Notes: generated from the letters alone by a model not told the origin. A stretch of 8,364 nt of DNA from JAQBZY01 sp038117205 (GCA_038117205.1 JAYOFL010000088.1:1-8364); one strand, 5' to 3'. Positions 1 through 5,772 are shown, numbered from the stretch's first letter. Translations and numbers: made by a program.

Positions 1-86
1 TGGTCAAGCTGGCCGCTGTGCGAATTTGGCTACGCGTTAATGAGTCCATGACCTAATTCGTCTTCACCGCGACCGCAGATACTTAT
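1..86. other. No gene recognised at the left edge
   Basis: This short stretch has no convincing reading frame, no RNA gene and no clear promoter or terminator. It could be intergenic DNA or the end of a gene lying to the left. It is less GC-rich than the rest of the window. Confidence 0.4.
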
Positions 87-103
87 GCGCCGCTTCGCGG
101 CGC
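87..103. repeat. Short GC hairpin beside the octamer repeat
   Basis: A perfect 7-bp inverted repeat, GCGCCGC and GCGGCGC, is separated by a TTC loop. Neither strand has a T-run directly after it, so it is not a convincing intrinsic terminator for lipB. It lies 12 bases from the tandem octamer array and may be part of the same dispersed repeat element. Confidence 0.6.
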
Positions 104-115
104 GCCAATTCTTCT

Positions 116-155
116 TCTCTGTGCCTCTGTGCCTCTGTGCCTCTGTGTCTCTGTG
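116..155. repeat. Tandem octamer array, five copies of YCTCTGTG
   Basis: Five head-to-tail copies of an 8-bp unit lie at 116-123, 124-131, 132-139, 140-147 and 148-155. The outer two begin with T and the inner three with C; otherwise they are identical. Read on the minus strand this gives the CACAGAGG series, whose translation contains TETQRHRGTE. From memory, that string turns up in spurious predicted proteins from many unrelated bacteria, so this is probably a widespread short dispersed repeat, not coding sequence. The array ends one base before the lipB stop codon. The unit size is 8 bp and not a multiple of 3, so it would be a poor coding repeat. Confidence 0.85.
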
Positions 156-156
156 G

Positions 157-876
157 TTATTTTACTTTCCCGCGAACGAACCGCGGCTTGGAGCCGAACA
201 CCTCCTTGAAGGTGGCGGCCAGCGCGTTGTCGACGTCTTCCATCGTCGCCGTGACGCCCAGGTCCCAGAGCGAGGTGACGCCGTGCTCGGCGATGCCGCA
301 AGGCACGATGCCGGAAAAATGCTCCAGGTCCGGCTCGACGTTGATCGAGATGCCGTGGAACGTCACCCACTTGCGGATGCGCACGCCGACGGCGGCGATC
401 TTGTCTTCGCGCGACGCCGGCGCGCCGGGCGCGCCCTGACGGACCCAGATGCCGACCCGGCCGTCCCGGCGCTCGCCGATGACGTTGAAGTGGCCGAGGG
501 TCCGGATCACCCATTCCTCGAGATCGCAGACGAACCGGCGCACGTCGGGCTTCCGGCGCTTAAGATCCAGCATCACGTAGGCGACCCGCTGGCCGGGGCC
601 GTGATAGGTGAAGCGGCCGCCGCGTCCGGTGCGGTAGACGGGGAAGCGGGCGGCGTCCAACAGCTCCGCCTCGTCGGCGCTGGTGCCGGCGGTATAGAGC
701 GGCGGATGCTCGACCAGCCAGATCGTTTCCGGCGCCGTTCCGGCGCGGATGTCGGCGGCGCGCGCTTCCATGAACGCCACGGCGTCGGGATAGGAAACCG
801 GCGCGTCGGCGATGCGCCACTCGACGGTTTGGGGCGCCCCCGTTTCGGCTTGCGGCAGGGTATCGGTCGCGCTCAT
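157..876 (-). CDS. lipB: Octanoyltransferase LipB (lipoyl(octanoyl)transferase)
   Basis: LipB moves the octanoyl group from octanoyl-ACP to lipoyl-domain lysines, for example in pyruvate and 2-oxoglutarate dehydrogenases and the glycine cleavage H protein, before LipA inserts sulfur. It acts in the cytoplasm. The 239-residue product carries the family signature RGGRFTYHGPGQ (around 86-96), the catalytic lysine region DKIAAVGVRI (Lys159) and the catalytic cysteine in VPCGI (Cys193), with the intervening FHGISINVEPDL. By homology to E. coli LipB, the Lys/Cys pair forms the acyl-enzyme active site, and both residues are present. The frame stays open upstream to 990, but the ATG at 876 is preferred: the extra 38 residues are Arg/Pro-rich with no family resemblance, and a promoter-like element ends just before 876. 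The stop codon abuts an octamer repeat. The gene is monocistronic here and divergent from the tRNA. Confidence 0.95.
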   Translation of the reverse strand: MSATDTLPQAETGAPQTVEWRIADAPVSYPDAVAFMEARAADIRAGTAPETIWLVEHPPLYTAGTSADEAELLDAARFPVYRTGRGGRFTYHGPGQRVAYVMLDLKRRKPDVRRFVCDLEEWVIRTLGHFNVIGERRDGRVGIWVRQGAPGAPASREDKIAAVGVRIRKWVTFHGISINVEPDLEHFSGIVPCGIAEHGVTSLWDLGVTATMEDVDNALAATFKEVFGSKPRFVRGKVK

Positions 877-882
877 GCGCCT

Positions 883-911
883 GTTATGGGGAGTGGCGGC
901 GGCGTGGGCAA
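883..911 (-). promoter_or_regulatory. Possible lipB promoter, implying a leaderless mRNA
   Basis: On the minus strand TTGCCC (906-911) is followed after exactly 17 bases by CATAAC (883-888), each 4 of 6 to the sigma-70 consensus. Transcription would begin at or next to the A of the lipB ATG at 876. No good Shine-Dalgarno precedes that ATG; only a weak AGG is seen. This is pattern matching in GC-rich DNA and is tentative. Confidence 0.3.
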
Positions 912-997
912 GGGGCATTCCCGCCCGCCGGGTAGCGGGTCCCAAATCCGTCGGATTTCGGCCAATTTCCGGGCCGCGCCGGGGCGGCAAGCGGTCC

Positions 998-1026
998 TTG
1001 ACCGTGGCGCGGCGACCTGTTACGTC
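998..1026 (+). promoter_or_regulatory. Possible promoter of tRNA-Leu
   Basis: TTGACC at 998-1003 matches the -35 consensus at 5 of 6 positions. It lies 17 bases before TACGTC (1021-1026), a poor -10 match. The position suits a short 5' leader before the mature tRNA end at 1036. The -35 is the stronger half. Confidence 0.4.
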
Positions 1027-1035
1027 AACGCCCGC

Positions 1036-1121
1036 GCGGTCGTGCTGGAACTGGTAGACAGGCTAGCTTGAGGTGCTAGTGTCCGTAGGACGTGGAGGTT
1101 CGAGTCCTCTCGACCGCACCA
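1036..1121 (+). tRNA. tRNA-Leu (anticodon GAG)
   Basis: A complete class II tRNA folds by eye. The acceptor stem is GCGGTCG (1036-1042) with CGACCGC (1111-1117), then discriminator A1118 and an encoded CCA (1119-1121). The D stem is CTG/CAG (1045-1047 with 1059-1061). The anticodon stem is CTAGC (1063-1067) with GCTAG (1075-1079), and its 7-base loop (1068-1074) has anticodon GAG at 1070-1072. The long variable arm pairs GTCC with GGAC. The T stem GGAGG/CCTCT encloses the loop TTCGAGT (1099-1105). The long variable arm and anticodon identify leucine; it reads CUC and CUU codons. Confidence 0.97.
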
Positions 1122-1255
1122 AGATTTTTCGCCGGCCTCCGTGGCCCGGCGGAGGGAGTTAAGCGATAGGTTAGAAGAACGGGTCCGGGACGGCGGACGA
1201 CGCGGTGAGGCCCTCGAGGCCTGGAACGGACGTCATTCGCCCATGCCTTTTCAAC

Positions 1256-1285
1256 GACCCGCCTCTAAGGCGGGTCTTTCGTTTT
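1256..1285 (+). terminator. Intrinsic terminator upstream of mgtE
   Basis: A perfect 8-bp GC-rich stem, GACCCGCC (1256-1263) with GGCGGGTC (1269-1276), encloses the loop TCTAA. It is followed at once by TTTCGTTTT on the plus strand. It probably ends the tRNA-Leu transcript. Because it sits just before the mgtE ribosome binding site, it could instead act as an attenuator in the mgtE leader. Confidence 0.85.
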
Positions 1286-1287
1286 CC

Positions 1288-1304
1288 GGGACGGATTTCG
1301 TCCC
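1288..1304 (+). other. Second hairpin just before the mgtE start
   Basis: GGGACG (1288-1293) pairs with CGTCCC (1299-1304) across the loop GATTT. It starts three bases after the terminator's T-tract and ends about 14 bases before the mgtE Shine-Dalgarno. It may be a leader structure affecting mgtE expression, or incidental. Confidence 0.45.
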
Positions 1305-1329
1305 AGCCGCCTGTAACGGGAGACTGGTC

Positions 1330-2754
1330 GTGTCGGAAAAGCCTGAGCAGCAAGAGAGCCCCGCTGCTCCGCCGCCGGAAGCGCCGGAGGCGGCGCCGGA
1401 AACGGCGACGGAAGCGACGCTCGACCAATTGGTGTCGGCGGCGCTGGCGTCCGGCGAGGACGACCGCGTGTTCTCGCTGGTCGAAGGGCTGCATTACGCC
1501 GACGTCGCCGACTTGCTGGAGCGCCTGAGCCGCGACGACCGCGTGCGCCTGGTCGAGCTGCTTCGCCCGACCCTCGATCCGGAAATCCTCTCCGAACTCG
1601 ACGACACCGTCCGCGACGAGGTCGTCGAGGTGCTCGGCGTCGAGGACCTGGCCTCGGCGCTGACGGAACTCGATAGCGACGACGCGGTGCTCGTCCTCGA
1701 GGAAATGGACGACGCGCAGCAACGCGCCGTTCTCGACGCCATTCCCGAGGAGGAACGGACCCTCATCGAAGAGGGCCTCAGCTACCCGGAGGACAGCGCC
1801 GGCCGATTGATGCAGCGCGAAGTCGTGACGGTGCCGATGAATTGGAACGTCGGCCAGTGCATCGACTACATGCGGCGCGCCGCCGACGACGACGAGGGCG
1901 AACTGCCGAGCGTCTTCTACGACATCTTCGTGATCGACTCGAAGCGTCAGCCGGTCGGTGCCGTATCGCTCAGCGAATTGCTGCGCACCCGCCGTCAGGT
2001 GCCCGTCACCGACATCATGGAAGAGGACACGCACGCCATCCCGGTCGCCACCGACCAGGAAGAGGTGGCGTTCCTGTTCCGTCAGCGCGACCTTGTGTCC
2101 GCCGCCGTCGTCGACGACAGCGGCCGGCTGGTCGGCGCCATCACCATCGACGACGTCGTCGACGTCATCCACGAGGAGCACGAAGAAGACATCATGCGCC
2201 TCGGCGGCGTCATCGAGGACGACTTGTATCAGGCATCCGTCTCGACGACGCGGGCACGGTTTAGTTGGCTATTGGTGAACCTGCTGACGGCGATCCTGGC
2301 GTCGCTGGTGATCGGGCTCTTCGACGCCACCATTCAGCAGGCCGTGGCGCTCGCCGTCCTGATGCCGATCGTCGCCTCCATGGGCGGCAACGCCGGCACG
2401 CAGACCCTGACCGTCACCGTGCGCGCCCTCGCCACCAAGGAACTGACCAGCGCCAACGCCATGCGCGTCATCTGGAAGGAAGTGATCGTCGGCTGCTTCA
2501 ACGGCGTGCTGTTCGCCGTGCTGACGGGGATCGTCGCCTGGCTGTGGTTCCAGAGCCCGGTGCTCGGCGCCGTCATCGCCACGGCGATGGTGATCAATAT
2601 GATGGTCGCCGGGCTCGCCGGCACGACGATCCCGATTCTGCTCGAACGCTACGGCGCCGACCCGGCCATCGCGTCCAGCGTGTTCCTGACCACCGTCACC
2701 GACGTGGTCGGCTTCTTCGCCTTCCTCGGACTGGCGGCGCTCGTGCTGCTTTGA
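1330..2754 (+). CDS. mgtE: Magnesium transporter MgtE
   Basis: MgtE is an inner-membrane Mg2+ channel/transporter, a homodimer gated by cytoplasmic Mg2+ binding. The 474-residue product has a Pro/Glu/Ala-rich head (1-30), the alpha-helical MgtE N domain (about 30-155), a tandem CBS pair (about 158-290) and a transmembrane domain (about 310-474) with five expected helices. Family motifs include MPIVASMGGNAGTQ (from 345) and TTVTDVVGFF, whose Asp458 matches the selectivity-filter aspartate (Asp432 in Thermus MgtE). The GTG at 1330 is chosen because GGGAG lies 7 bases upstream and because the longer frame from 1141 would translate through the terminator at 1256-1285. The acidic N and CBS domains fit the known Mg2+-sensing design. 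No terminator follows, so readthrough into the regulator gene is possible. Confidence 0.95.
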   Translation: MSEKPEQQESPAAPPPEAPEAAPETATEATLDQLVSAALASGEDDRVFSLVEGLHYADVADLLERLSRDDRVRLVELLRPTLDPEILSELDDTVRDEVVEVLGVEDLASALTELDSDDAVLVLEEMDDAQQRAVLDAIPEEERTLIEEGLSYPEDSAGRLMQREVVTVPMNWNVGQCIDYMRRAADDDEGELPSVFYDIFVIDSKRQPVGAVSLSELLRTRRQVPVTDIMEEDTHAIPVATDQEEVAFLFRQRDLVSAAVVDDSGRLVGAITIDDVVDVIHEEHEEDIMRLGGVIEDDLYQASVSTTRARFSWLLVNLLTAILASLVIGLFDATIQQAVALAVLMPIVASMGGNAGTQTLTVTVRALATKELTSANAMRVIWKEVIVGCFNGVLFAVLTGIVAWLWFQSPVLGAVIATAMVINMMVAGLAGTTIPILLERYGADPAIASSVFLTTVTDVVGFFAFLGLAALVLL

Positions 2755-2759
2755 GATAT

Positions 2760-2777
2760 CTTTACGTTAACGTAAAG
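2760..2777. promoter_or_regulatory. 18-bp palindromic operator before the MerR-family regulator
   Basis: CTTTACGTTAACGTAAAG is a perfect 18-bp palindrome centred between 2768 and 2769, with two ACGT elements 6 bp apart (2764-2767 and 2770-2773). A related, larger palindrome lies before isovaleryl-CoA dehydrogenase at 5719-5752; 16-base windows of the two match at 14 positions. MerR-family regulators bind palindromes in the promoter spacer, and LiuR regulators are known to control branched-chain catabolism genes. I infer an autoregulatory operator. There is no T-run after it, so it is not an intrinsic terminator for mgtE. Confidence 0.8.
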
Positions 2778-2789
2778 GTCAAATAGCAT
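2761..2789 (+). promoter_or_regulatory. Predicted promoter of the liuR unit
   Basis: TTTACG (2761-2766, 4 of 6 to the -35) and TAGCAT (2784-2789, 4 of 6 to the -10) are separated by exactly 17 bases. The same arrangement relative to the palindrome is found at the second operator, which supports the call. The predicted start of transcription falls at or next to the ATG at 2796, and no Shine-Dalgarno is visible, suggesting a leaderless message. Confidence 0.5.
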
Positions 2790-2795
2790 CCGCGC

Positions 2796-3185
2796 ATGAG
2801 CGAAACCTACGGCATCGCCGAGCTGGCGCGGGAATTCGGGGTCACGACCCGGACCGTCCGCTTCTACGAAGACAAGGGCCTGCTGACGCCGGAGCGCGAC
2901 GGGCAGCGCCGCATCTACGGGCCGCGCGACCGGGTGCGGCTGCAGTTGATCATGCGCGGCAAGCGGCTCGGTCTGTCGCTGGAGGAGATCGGCGAACTGA
3001 TTGACCTCTACGACGTCGACCCGAGCGAGGTCACGCAGCTCCGGCAATTCATCGAAGTGATCGGCAAGCGCATGGCCGTTCTGGAGCGGCAGCGTCAGGA
3101 CATCGACGACTCGTTGGACGAAATGCGCAAACTGGAAAAACAGTGTGCCGACCTCTTGGCGCAGAAACAGGTGAGGAAGACATGA
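2796..3185 (+). CDS. liuR: MerR-family regulator, LiuR type (branched-chain catabolism)
   Basis: This 129-residue protein has the MerR winged helix-turn-helix at the N terminus (about 4-70), including VTTRTVRFYEDKGLL and RRIYGPRDRVRL. A predicted dimerising coiled coil follows (about 83-125). The cysteine pattern of metal-sensing MerR proteins is absent; only one Cys is seen, in LEKQCADLL. The phrases YGPRDRVRLQLIMRGKRLG and the QDIDDSL region match my recollection of LiuR, a regulator of leucine and isovalerate degradation genes in proteobacteria. The context supports this: an isovaleryl-CoA dehydrogenase operon with a related operator lies downstream. Its stop overlaps the next gene's start (ATGA at 3182-3185), implying translational coupling. 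The ligand is not visible from sequence; an acyl-CoA intermediate would be a guess. Confidence 0.85.
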   Translation: MSETYGIAELAREFGVTTRTVRFYEDKGLLTPERDGQRRIYGPRDRVRLQLIMRGKRLGLSLEEIGELIDLYDVDPSEVTQLRQFIEVIGKRMAVLERQRQDIDDSLDEMRKLEKQCADLLAQKQVRKT

Positions 3186-3997
3186 CGGTTCGGGAATATC
3201 GGGTTGGTGTCGCCGGTCTCGGCGCGGTTTGCATGCCGGTGGCGCGTTGGCTCGACGCCGGCCGGCCCGGCCTGAAGCTGGTGTCGGTGGCGGCGGGCGA
3301 CAAGGAACGCGCCCGGAAGCGCGTCGCCGACTTCAAGGTCAAGCCGCCGGTCCTGGACCTTCCCGACCTGATCGAAAGCGCCGACATCGTCGTCGAGGGA
3401 TTGCCGCCGGAGCGCTTCTTCGATCTCGCCGAGCCCGCCGTCGAAGCGGGCAAGATCCTCGTGCTGTGCACGGTGACGCAGATCCTCGATCGCCTCGACC
3501 TGGTCGAAAAGGCGAAGAAGACCGGTGCCAGGATCGTCGTCACGACCGGTGCGCTGGCCGCCTTCGACGCCGTGCGCGCGGCGTCGTTCGGCAAGATCAA
3601 TTCCCTGGTCATGGCGACGCGGAAGCCGCCGAAGGGCCTCGTGAAGGCGCCGTTCGTGGTCGAGCAGGGGATCGACCTCAGCGATCTCAAGGAGCCGGTG
3701 TGTCTCTACAAGGGCAGTGTGCGCGACGCGGCGCTGAAGTTTCCAGCCAACGTCAACGTGGCGGTGGCGCTCAGCCTCGCCGGTCCGGGACCGGACAAGA
3801 CCGAGTACGAAATCTGGGCCGACCCGGCGGTCGACCGCAACACGCACCGCGTCCAGCTCGACAGCGACGCGACCCGCCTCGACTTCACCATCGCCGGCGT
3901 GCCGACCGAGGAAAATCCCGCCACCGGCAAGCTGACGCCGCTCGCCGTCATGGCAACGCTGGACGGTCTCGTCACGCCGTTCCGCATCGGCACGTGA
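3182..3997 (+). CDS. nadX: L-aspartate dehydrogenase-like NAD(P)-dependent oxidoreductase
   Basis: The 271-residue product fits the L-aspartate dehydrogenase family, which oxidises L-aspartate to iminoaspartate/oxaloacetate with NAD(P)+. An N-terminal Rossmann fold (about 5-125) is followed by the family C-terminal domain: PANVNVAVALSLAG (188-201), ADPAVDRNTHRV (213-224, with the conserved His222) and PTEENPATGKLTPLA. Gly12 and Gly14 of the nucleotide-binding loop are present, but the third glycine of GxGxxG is Cys17 (GLGAVC). The ATG at 3182 is chosen over the upstream in-frame start at 3143 because it follows GAGGAAG and overlaps the liuR stop by 4 bases. nadX usually feeds NAD synthesis with nadA/nadC; neither is seen here. 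A role in a side reaction of this catabolic locus, or a different substrate, is possible. Confidence 0.85.
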   Translation: MTVREYRVGVAGLGAVCMPVARWLDAGRPGLKLVSVAAGDKERARKRVADFKVKPPVLDLPDLIESADIVVEGLPPERFFDLAEPAVEAGKILVLCTVTQILDRLDLVEKAKKTGARIVVTTGALAAFDAVRAASFGKINSLVMATRKPPKGLVKAPFVVEQGIDLSDLKEPVCLYKGSVRDAALKFPANVNVAVALSLAGPGPDKTEYEIWADPAVDRNTHRVQLDSDATRLDFTIAGVPTEENPATGKLTPLAVMATLDGLVTPFRIGT

Positions 3998-4011
3998 AGA
4001 GGTCGGCGCGG

Positions 4012-4506
4012 ATGACGGCCTACGACGGTTTGCCGACGACGCTGGCGGCGCTGCCCGATTTCGCGCCGGACAACCCGGAATACGACGGGATGGTCCGGGC
4101 CAGCTACGCCAAGCAGGGACTGATGGACACCCTCGGCGGCGAGCTTGTCGACGTGCGCCCCGGCTTCGTCGCCATCAAGATGCCCTATGCGCCGGGACTG
4201 ACGCAGCAGCACGGATTCTTTCATGCCGGCGGCCTCGCCGCCATCGTCGACACCGCCGGCGGTTACGCCGCCTATAGCCTGTTCGGCGAACACGACGGTG
4301 TGCTGACGGTGGAGTTCAAGCTGAACCTGATGGCGCCCGCCGACGGCGAATACCTGCTGGCGCGTGGACAGGTGGTGCGGCCCGGCCGGACGCTCACCGT
4401 CACCACCGGCGAAGTGGTCGCCGTCAAGAACGGCAAGGGCAAGCCCTGCGCCTTGATGCAACAAACCCTGATGCGTATCGTCGGGCGCGAGGGCGTCGTC
4501 GGCTGA
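4012..4506 (+). CDS. PaaI-family hotdog thioesterase
   Basis: The 164-residue protein is a single hotdog domain of the PaaI/acyl-CoA thioesterase superfamily, expected to hydrolyse an acyl- or aryl-CoA to free acid and CoA in the cytoplasm. The signature QQHGFFHAGGLAAIVDTAGG spans 65-84. It corresponds to the family's HGG loop plus helix, with Asp80 as the probable catalytic acid. The later VEFKLNLMAPADGEYLLARGQVV and GRTLTVTTGEV segments are typical of the fold. The ATG at 4012 lies 14 bases after the preceding stop and sits behind a weak purine-rich stretch. Co-location with the LiuR-type regulator suggests release of CoA from a branched-chain intermediate, but the substrate is not determined by sequence. 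Confidence 0.9.
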   Translation: MTAYDGLPTTLAALPDFAPDNPEYDGMVRASYAKQGLMDTLGGELVDVRPGFVAIKMPYAPGLTQQHGFFHAGGLAAIVDTAGGYAAYSLFGEHDGVLTVEFKLNLMAPADGEYLLARGQVVRPGRTLTVTTGEVVAVKNGKGKPCALMQQTLMRIVGREGVVG

Positions 4507-4534
4507 GACCGCGCCCGGCGAGGGCGGGGGACAC

Positions 4535-5713
4535 GTGATTTCCGGATTGCATTTCGTCGAGGCCTTGCTCGTCGGCCTCGGCGTCGCGCTGGCGCTCCTC
4601 GCGGGGCTGCTGCTTTGCGTCGAGACGGTTCGTGGCCCTAGCGTCGAAAGCGGACGGCGATGGCTATCGGCGCGATGGTCGACGGTCGCCGCCATCGCCT
4701 GGAGCAGCATCGCCGTCGTCGGTCTCAGGTGGACGCGCGACCTGTTCGATGCGCTCGCCGACGCCGCCATCGTCGAGTGTGATCGCACGCTGCTGTTTTC
4801 ACCGATCGTCATGACGATCTGCGTCGTCGTCCTGCCGCTCCTCGCGACGCTCAACTTCTTGGCCGGCGGATCACCGTTCATGCTCACCAGTTACCTGGCG
4901 GCCGCCGGCGGATGCGCGTTCCTGGCCGCCGCCGGCGAATGGCGGCCGCTGGCGCCGCTAAATGCCGCCATATCGCTCGCCATCGGCATCGGCGTCTTCG
5001 TCTTTCTGCCGGCTTACGCGCTGGTGTCGCTGACGACGCACGCCATGCACACGGGCTTCGCGCACGCGGTCCTCAACAGCTTTTTGCTGGTCGTGTTCTG
5101 CTACGTGCCGGCGGCCGGGCTGTGGACGATGCTGCGGCGTGGCGGCGGGCTCGGCGAAATGACCGCCTGGGAGCGGTTCCTGGCCCGCGCCCTCCTGGCG
5201 CTGCCGATTTACTTCATCCTCTACTTCCTGGCTCTGTTGGCCGGCCATTTCGCCGTGTTCGATCCGGCCCCGGCCCGTGACTGGCAAGGACTCGCCAGTA
5301 CCATGGGCATGGGCGCTCTCGCCGTCGCGGCGACGCTTTGGGTGCTGGACCGGGGAGTCGCCGGCAAGGACCGTGGACATGCCGCGGGCGTCCTGATCGC
5401 CGGGCTGATCATCGCCGTGTGGGGGGCGCTCGGCGCCGGCGCGCTGGCCGGTCTCGACGCGCCGCCCTGGCTTCTCGTCGGGCGGGACACCGCCGGCCGT
5501 ATCGACCTCGGCCCCGGGTTCTGGGTCATTCATCTGACGTTCCTGCCGCTGCTGACCATGCTGGCGGCGGTGGTGGCGTTGGCGCTAGCCCGCGTGGTGG
5601 TGCAGGTCTTCGGCGGCGCCGGCGGCTGTATGGTCCGAAAACCCTACGTGGCGACGGCGCTCTGGGCGGCCTGCGCCGCATCCGCAATGTTCGCCGGCGC
5701 CCGTCTGTTCTAG
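4535..5713 (+). CDS. Polytopic membrane protein of unknown function
   Basis: I do not recognise this 392-residue protein. It is strongly hydrophobic, with about 11 candidate membrane helices near residues 6-29, 48-65, 86-110, 114-133, 142-166, 176-200, 214-240, 252-271, 282-306, 328-358 and 371-388. No transporter signature, ATP-binding motif or clear catalytic cluster stands out. The longest predicted soluble loops are near 30-47 (Arg-rich), 66-85 and 308-327. The start is GTG at 4535, with a GGGGG tract just upstream and only 28 bases after the thioesterase gene. It is the last gene of the regulator unit and ends 5 bases before the second operator. A carrier or permease for a catabolic substrate would be reasonable, but that is only inferred from position. 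Confidence 0.8.
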   Translation: MISGLHFVEALLVGLGVALALLAGLLLCVETVRGPSVESGRRWLSARWSTVAAIAWSSIAVVGLRWTRDLFDALADAAIVECDRTLLFSPIVMTICVVVLPLLATLNFLAGGSPFMLTSYLAAAGGCAFLAAAGEWRPLAPLNAAISLAIGIGVFVFLPAYALVSLTTHAMHTGFAHAVLNSFLLVVFCYVPAAGLWTMLRRGGGLGEMTAWERFLARALLALPIYFILYFLALLAGHFAVFDPAPARDWQGLASTMGMGALAVAATLWVLDRGVAGKDRGHAAGVLIAGLIIAVWGALGAGALAGLDAPPWLLVGRDTAGRIDLGPGFWVIHLTFLPLLTMLAAVVALALARVVVQVFGGAGGCMVRKPYVATALWAACAASAMFAGARLF

Positions 5714-5718
5714 ATGGG

Positions 5719-5752
5719 GCATAGTTGACGTTTACGTAAACGTTAACTATGC
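5719..5752. promoter_or_regulatory. 34-bp near-perfect palindromic operator before isovaleryl-CoA dehydrogenase
   Basis: The palindrome is centred between 5735 and 5736, and 16 of its 17 base pairs are complementary; the exception is G5727 opposite T5744. It contains three ACGT elements at a strict 6-bp period (5728-5731, 5734-5737, 5740-5743). It can be read as two offset, overlapping copies of the 16-bp core of the 2760-2777 site: 5725-5740, and its mirror 5731-5746. It probably binds the LiuR-type regulator encoded at 2796-3185. It has no T-run typical of a terminator. Confidence 0.85.
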
Positions 5753-5753
5753 T
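5725..5753 (+). promoter_or_regulatory. Predicted promoter of the isovaleryl-CoA dehydrogenase unit
   Basis: TTGACG (5725-5730, 5 of 6 to the -35) is followed after 17 bases by TATGCT (5748-5753, 4 of 6 to the -10). The operator covers the -35, the whole spacer and most of the -10, so a bound regulator would directly control polymerase access. The expected transcription start is near 5760, giving a leader of about 80 bases before the ATG at 5842. Confidence 0.65.
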
Positions 5754-5772
5754 GACGCATCAACGAAGCATG

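Larger units (their letters stand above)
1122..1329 (+). other. Non-coding leader between tRNA-Leu and mgtE
   Basis: These 208 bases hold no credible gene. A GTG-initiated frame continuous with mgtE runs through it, but it crosses a strong terminator and encodes nothing family-like. Visible structure includes CCTCCG/CGGAGG (1136-1141 with 1150-1155), AGGCC/GGCCT (1208-1212 with 1218-1222), the terminator at 1256-1285 and the hairpin at 1288-1304. The segment CGGGTC at 1180-1185 is complementary to the terminator's 5' arm (1256-1261), so an alternative fold is possible. Only 44 bases separate the terminator from the mgtE start, which leaves little room for a promoter there. Confidence 0.5.

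Noticed and set aside
116..155. Octamer array as a CRISPR array
   Set aside because: The units are 8 bp and directly adjacent, with no spacers and no cas genes nearby.
877..990. 38-residue N-terminal extension of LipB
   Set aside because: The residues are Arg/Pro-rich without LipB similarity, and a promoter-like element overlaps them; the ATG at 876 gives the usual family length.
85..1071. Plus-strand open frame of 328 codons opposite lipB
   Set aside because: It begins in the hairpin, passes through the octamer repeat, runs antisense to lipB and extends into the tRNA gene. No protein family features are visible.
1141..1329. N-terminal extension of MgtE from the GTG at 1141
   Set aside because: It would translate through a perfect intrinsic terminator (1256-1285), shows no MgtE homology, and a better start with a Shine-Dalgarno exists at 1330.
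2760..2777. Palindrome as a terminator of mgtE
   Set aside because: The stem is AT-rich in its outer part with no loop or T-run after it, and a related palindrome occurs in a promoter elsewhere in the window, so an operator is the better reading.
3706..4887. Long minus-strand open frame (393 codons) across the nadX, thioesterase and membrane genes
   Set aside because: It spans three well-supported plus-strand genes and their gaps, shows no family features and has biased shadow composition.
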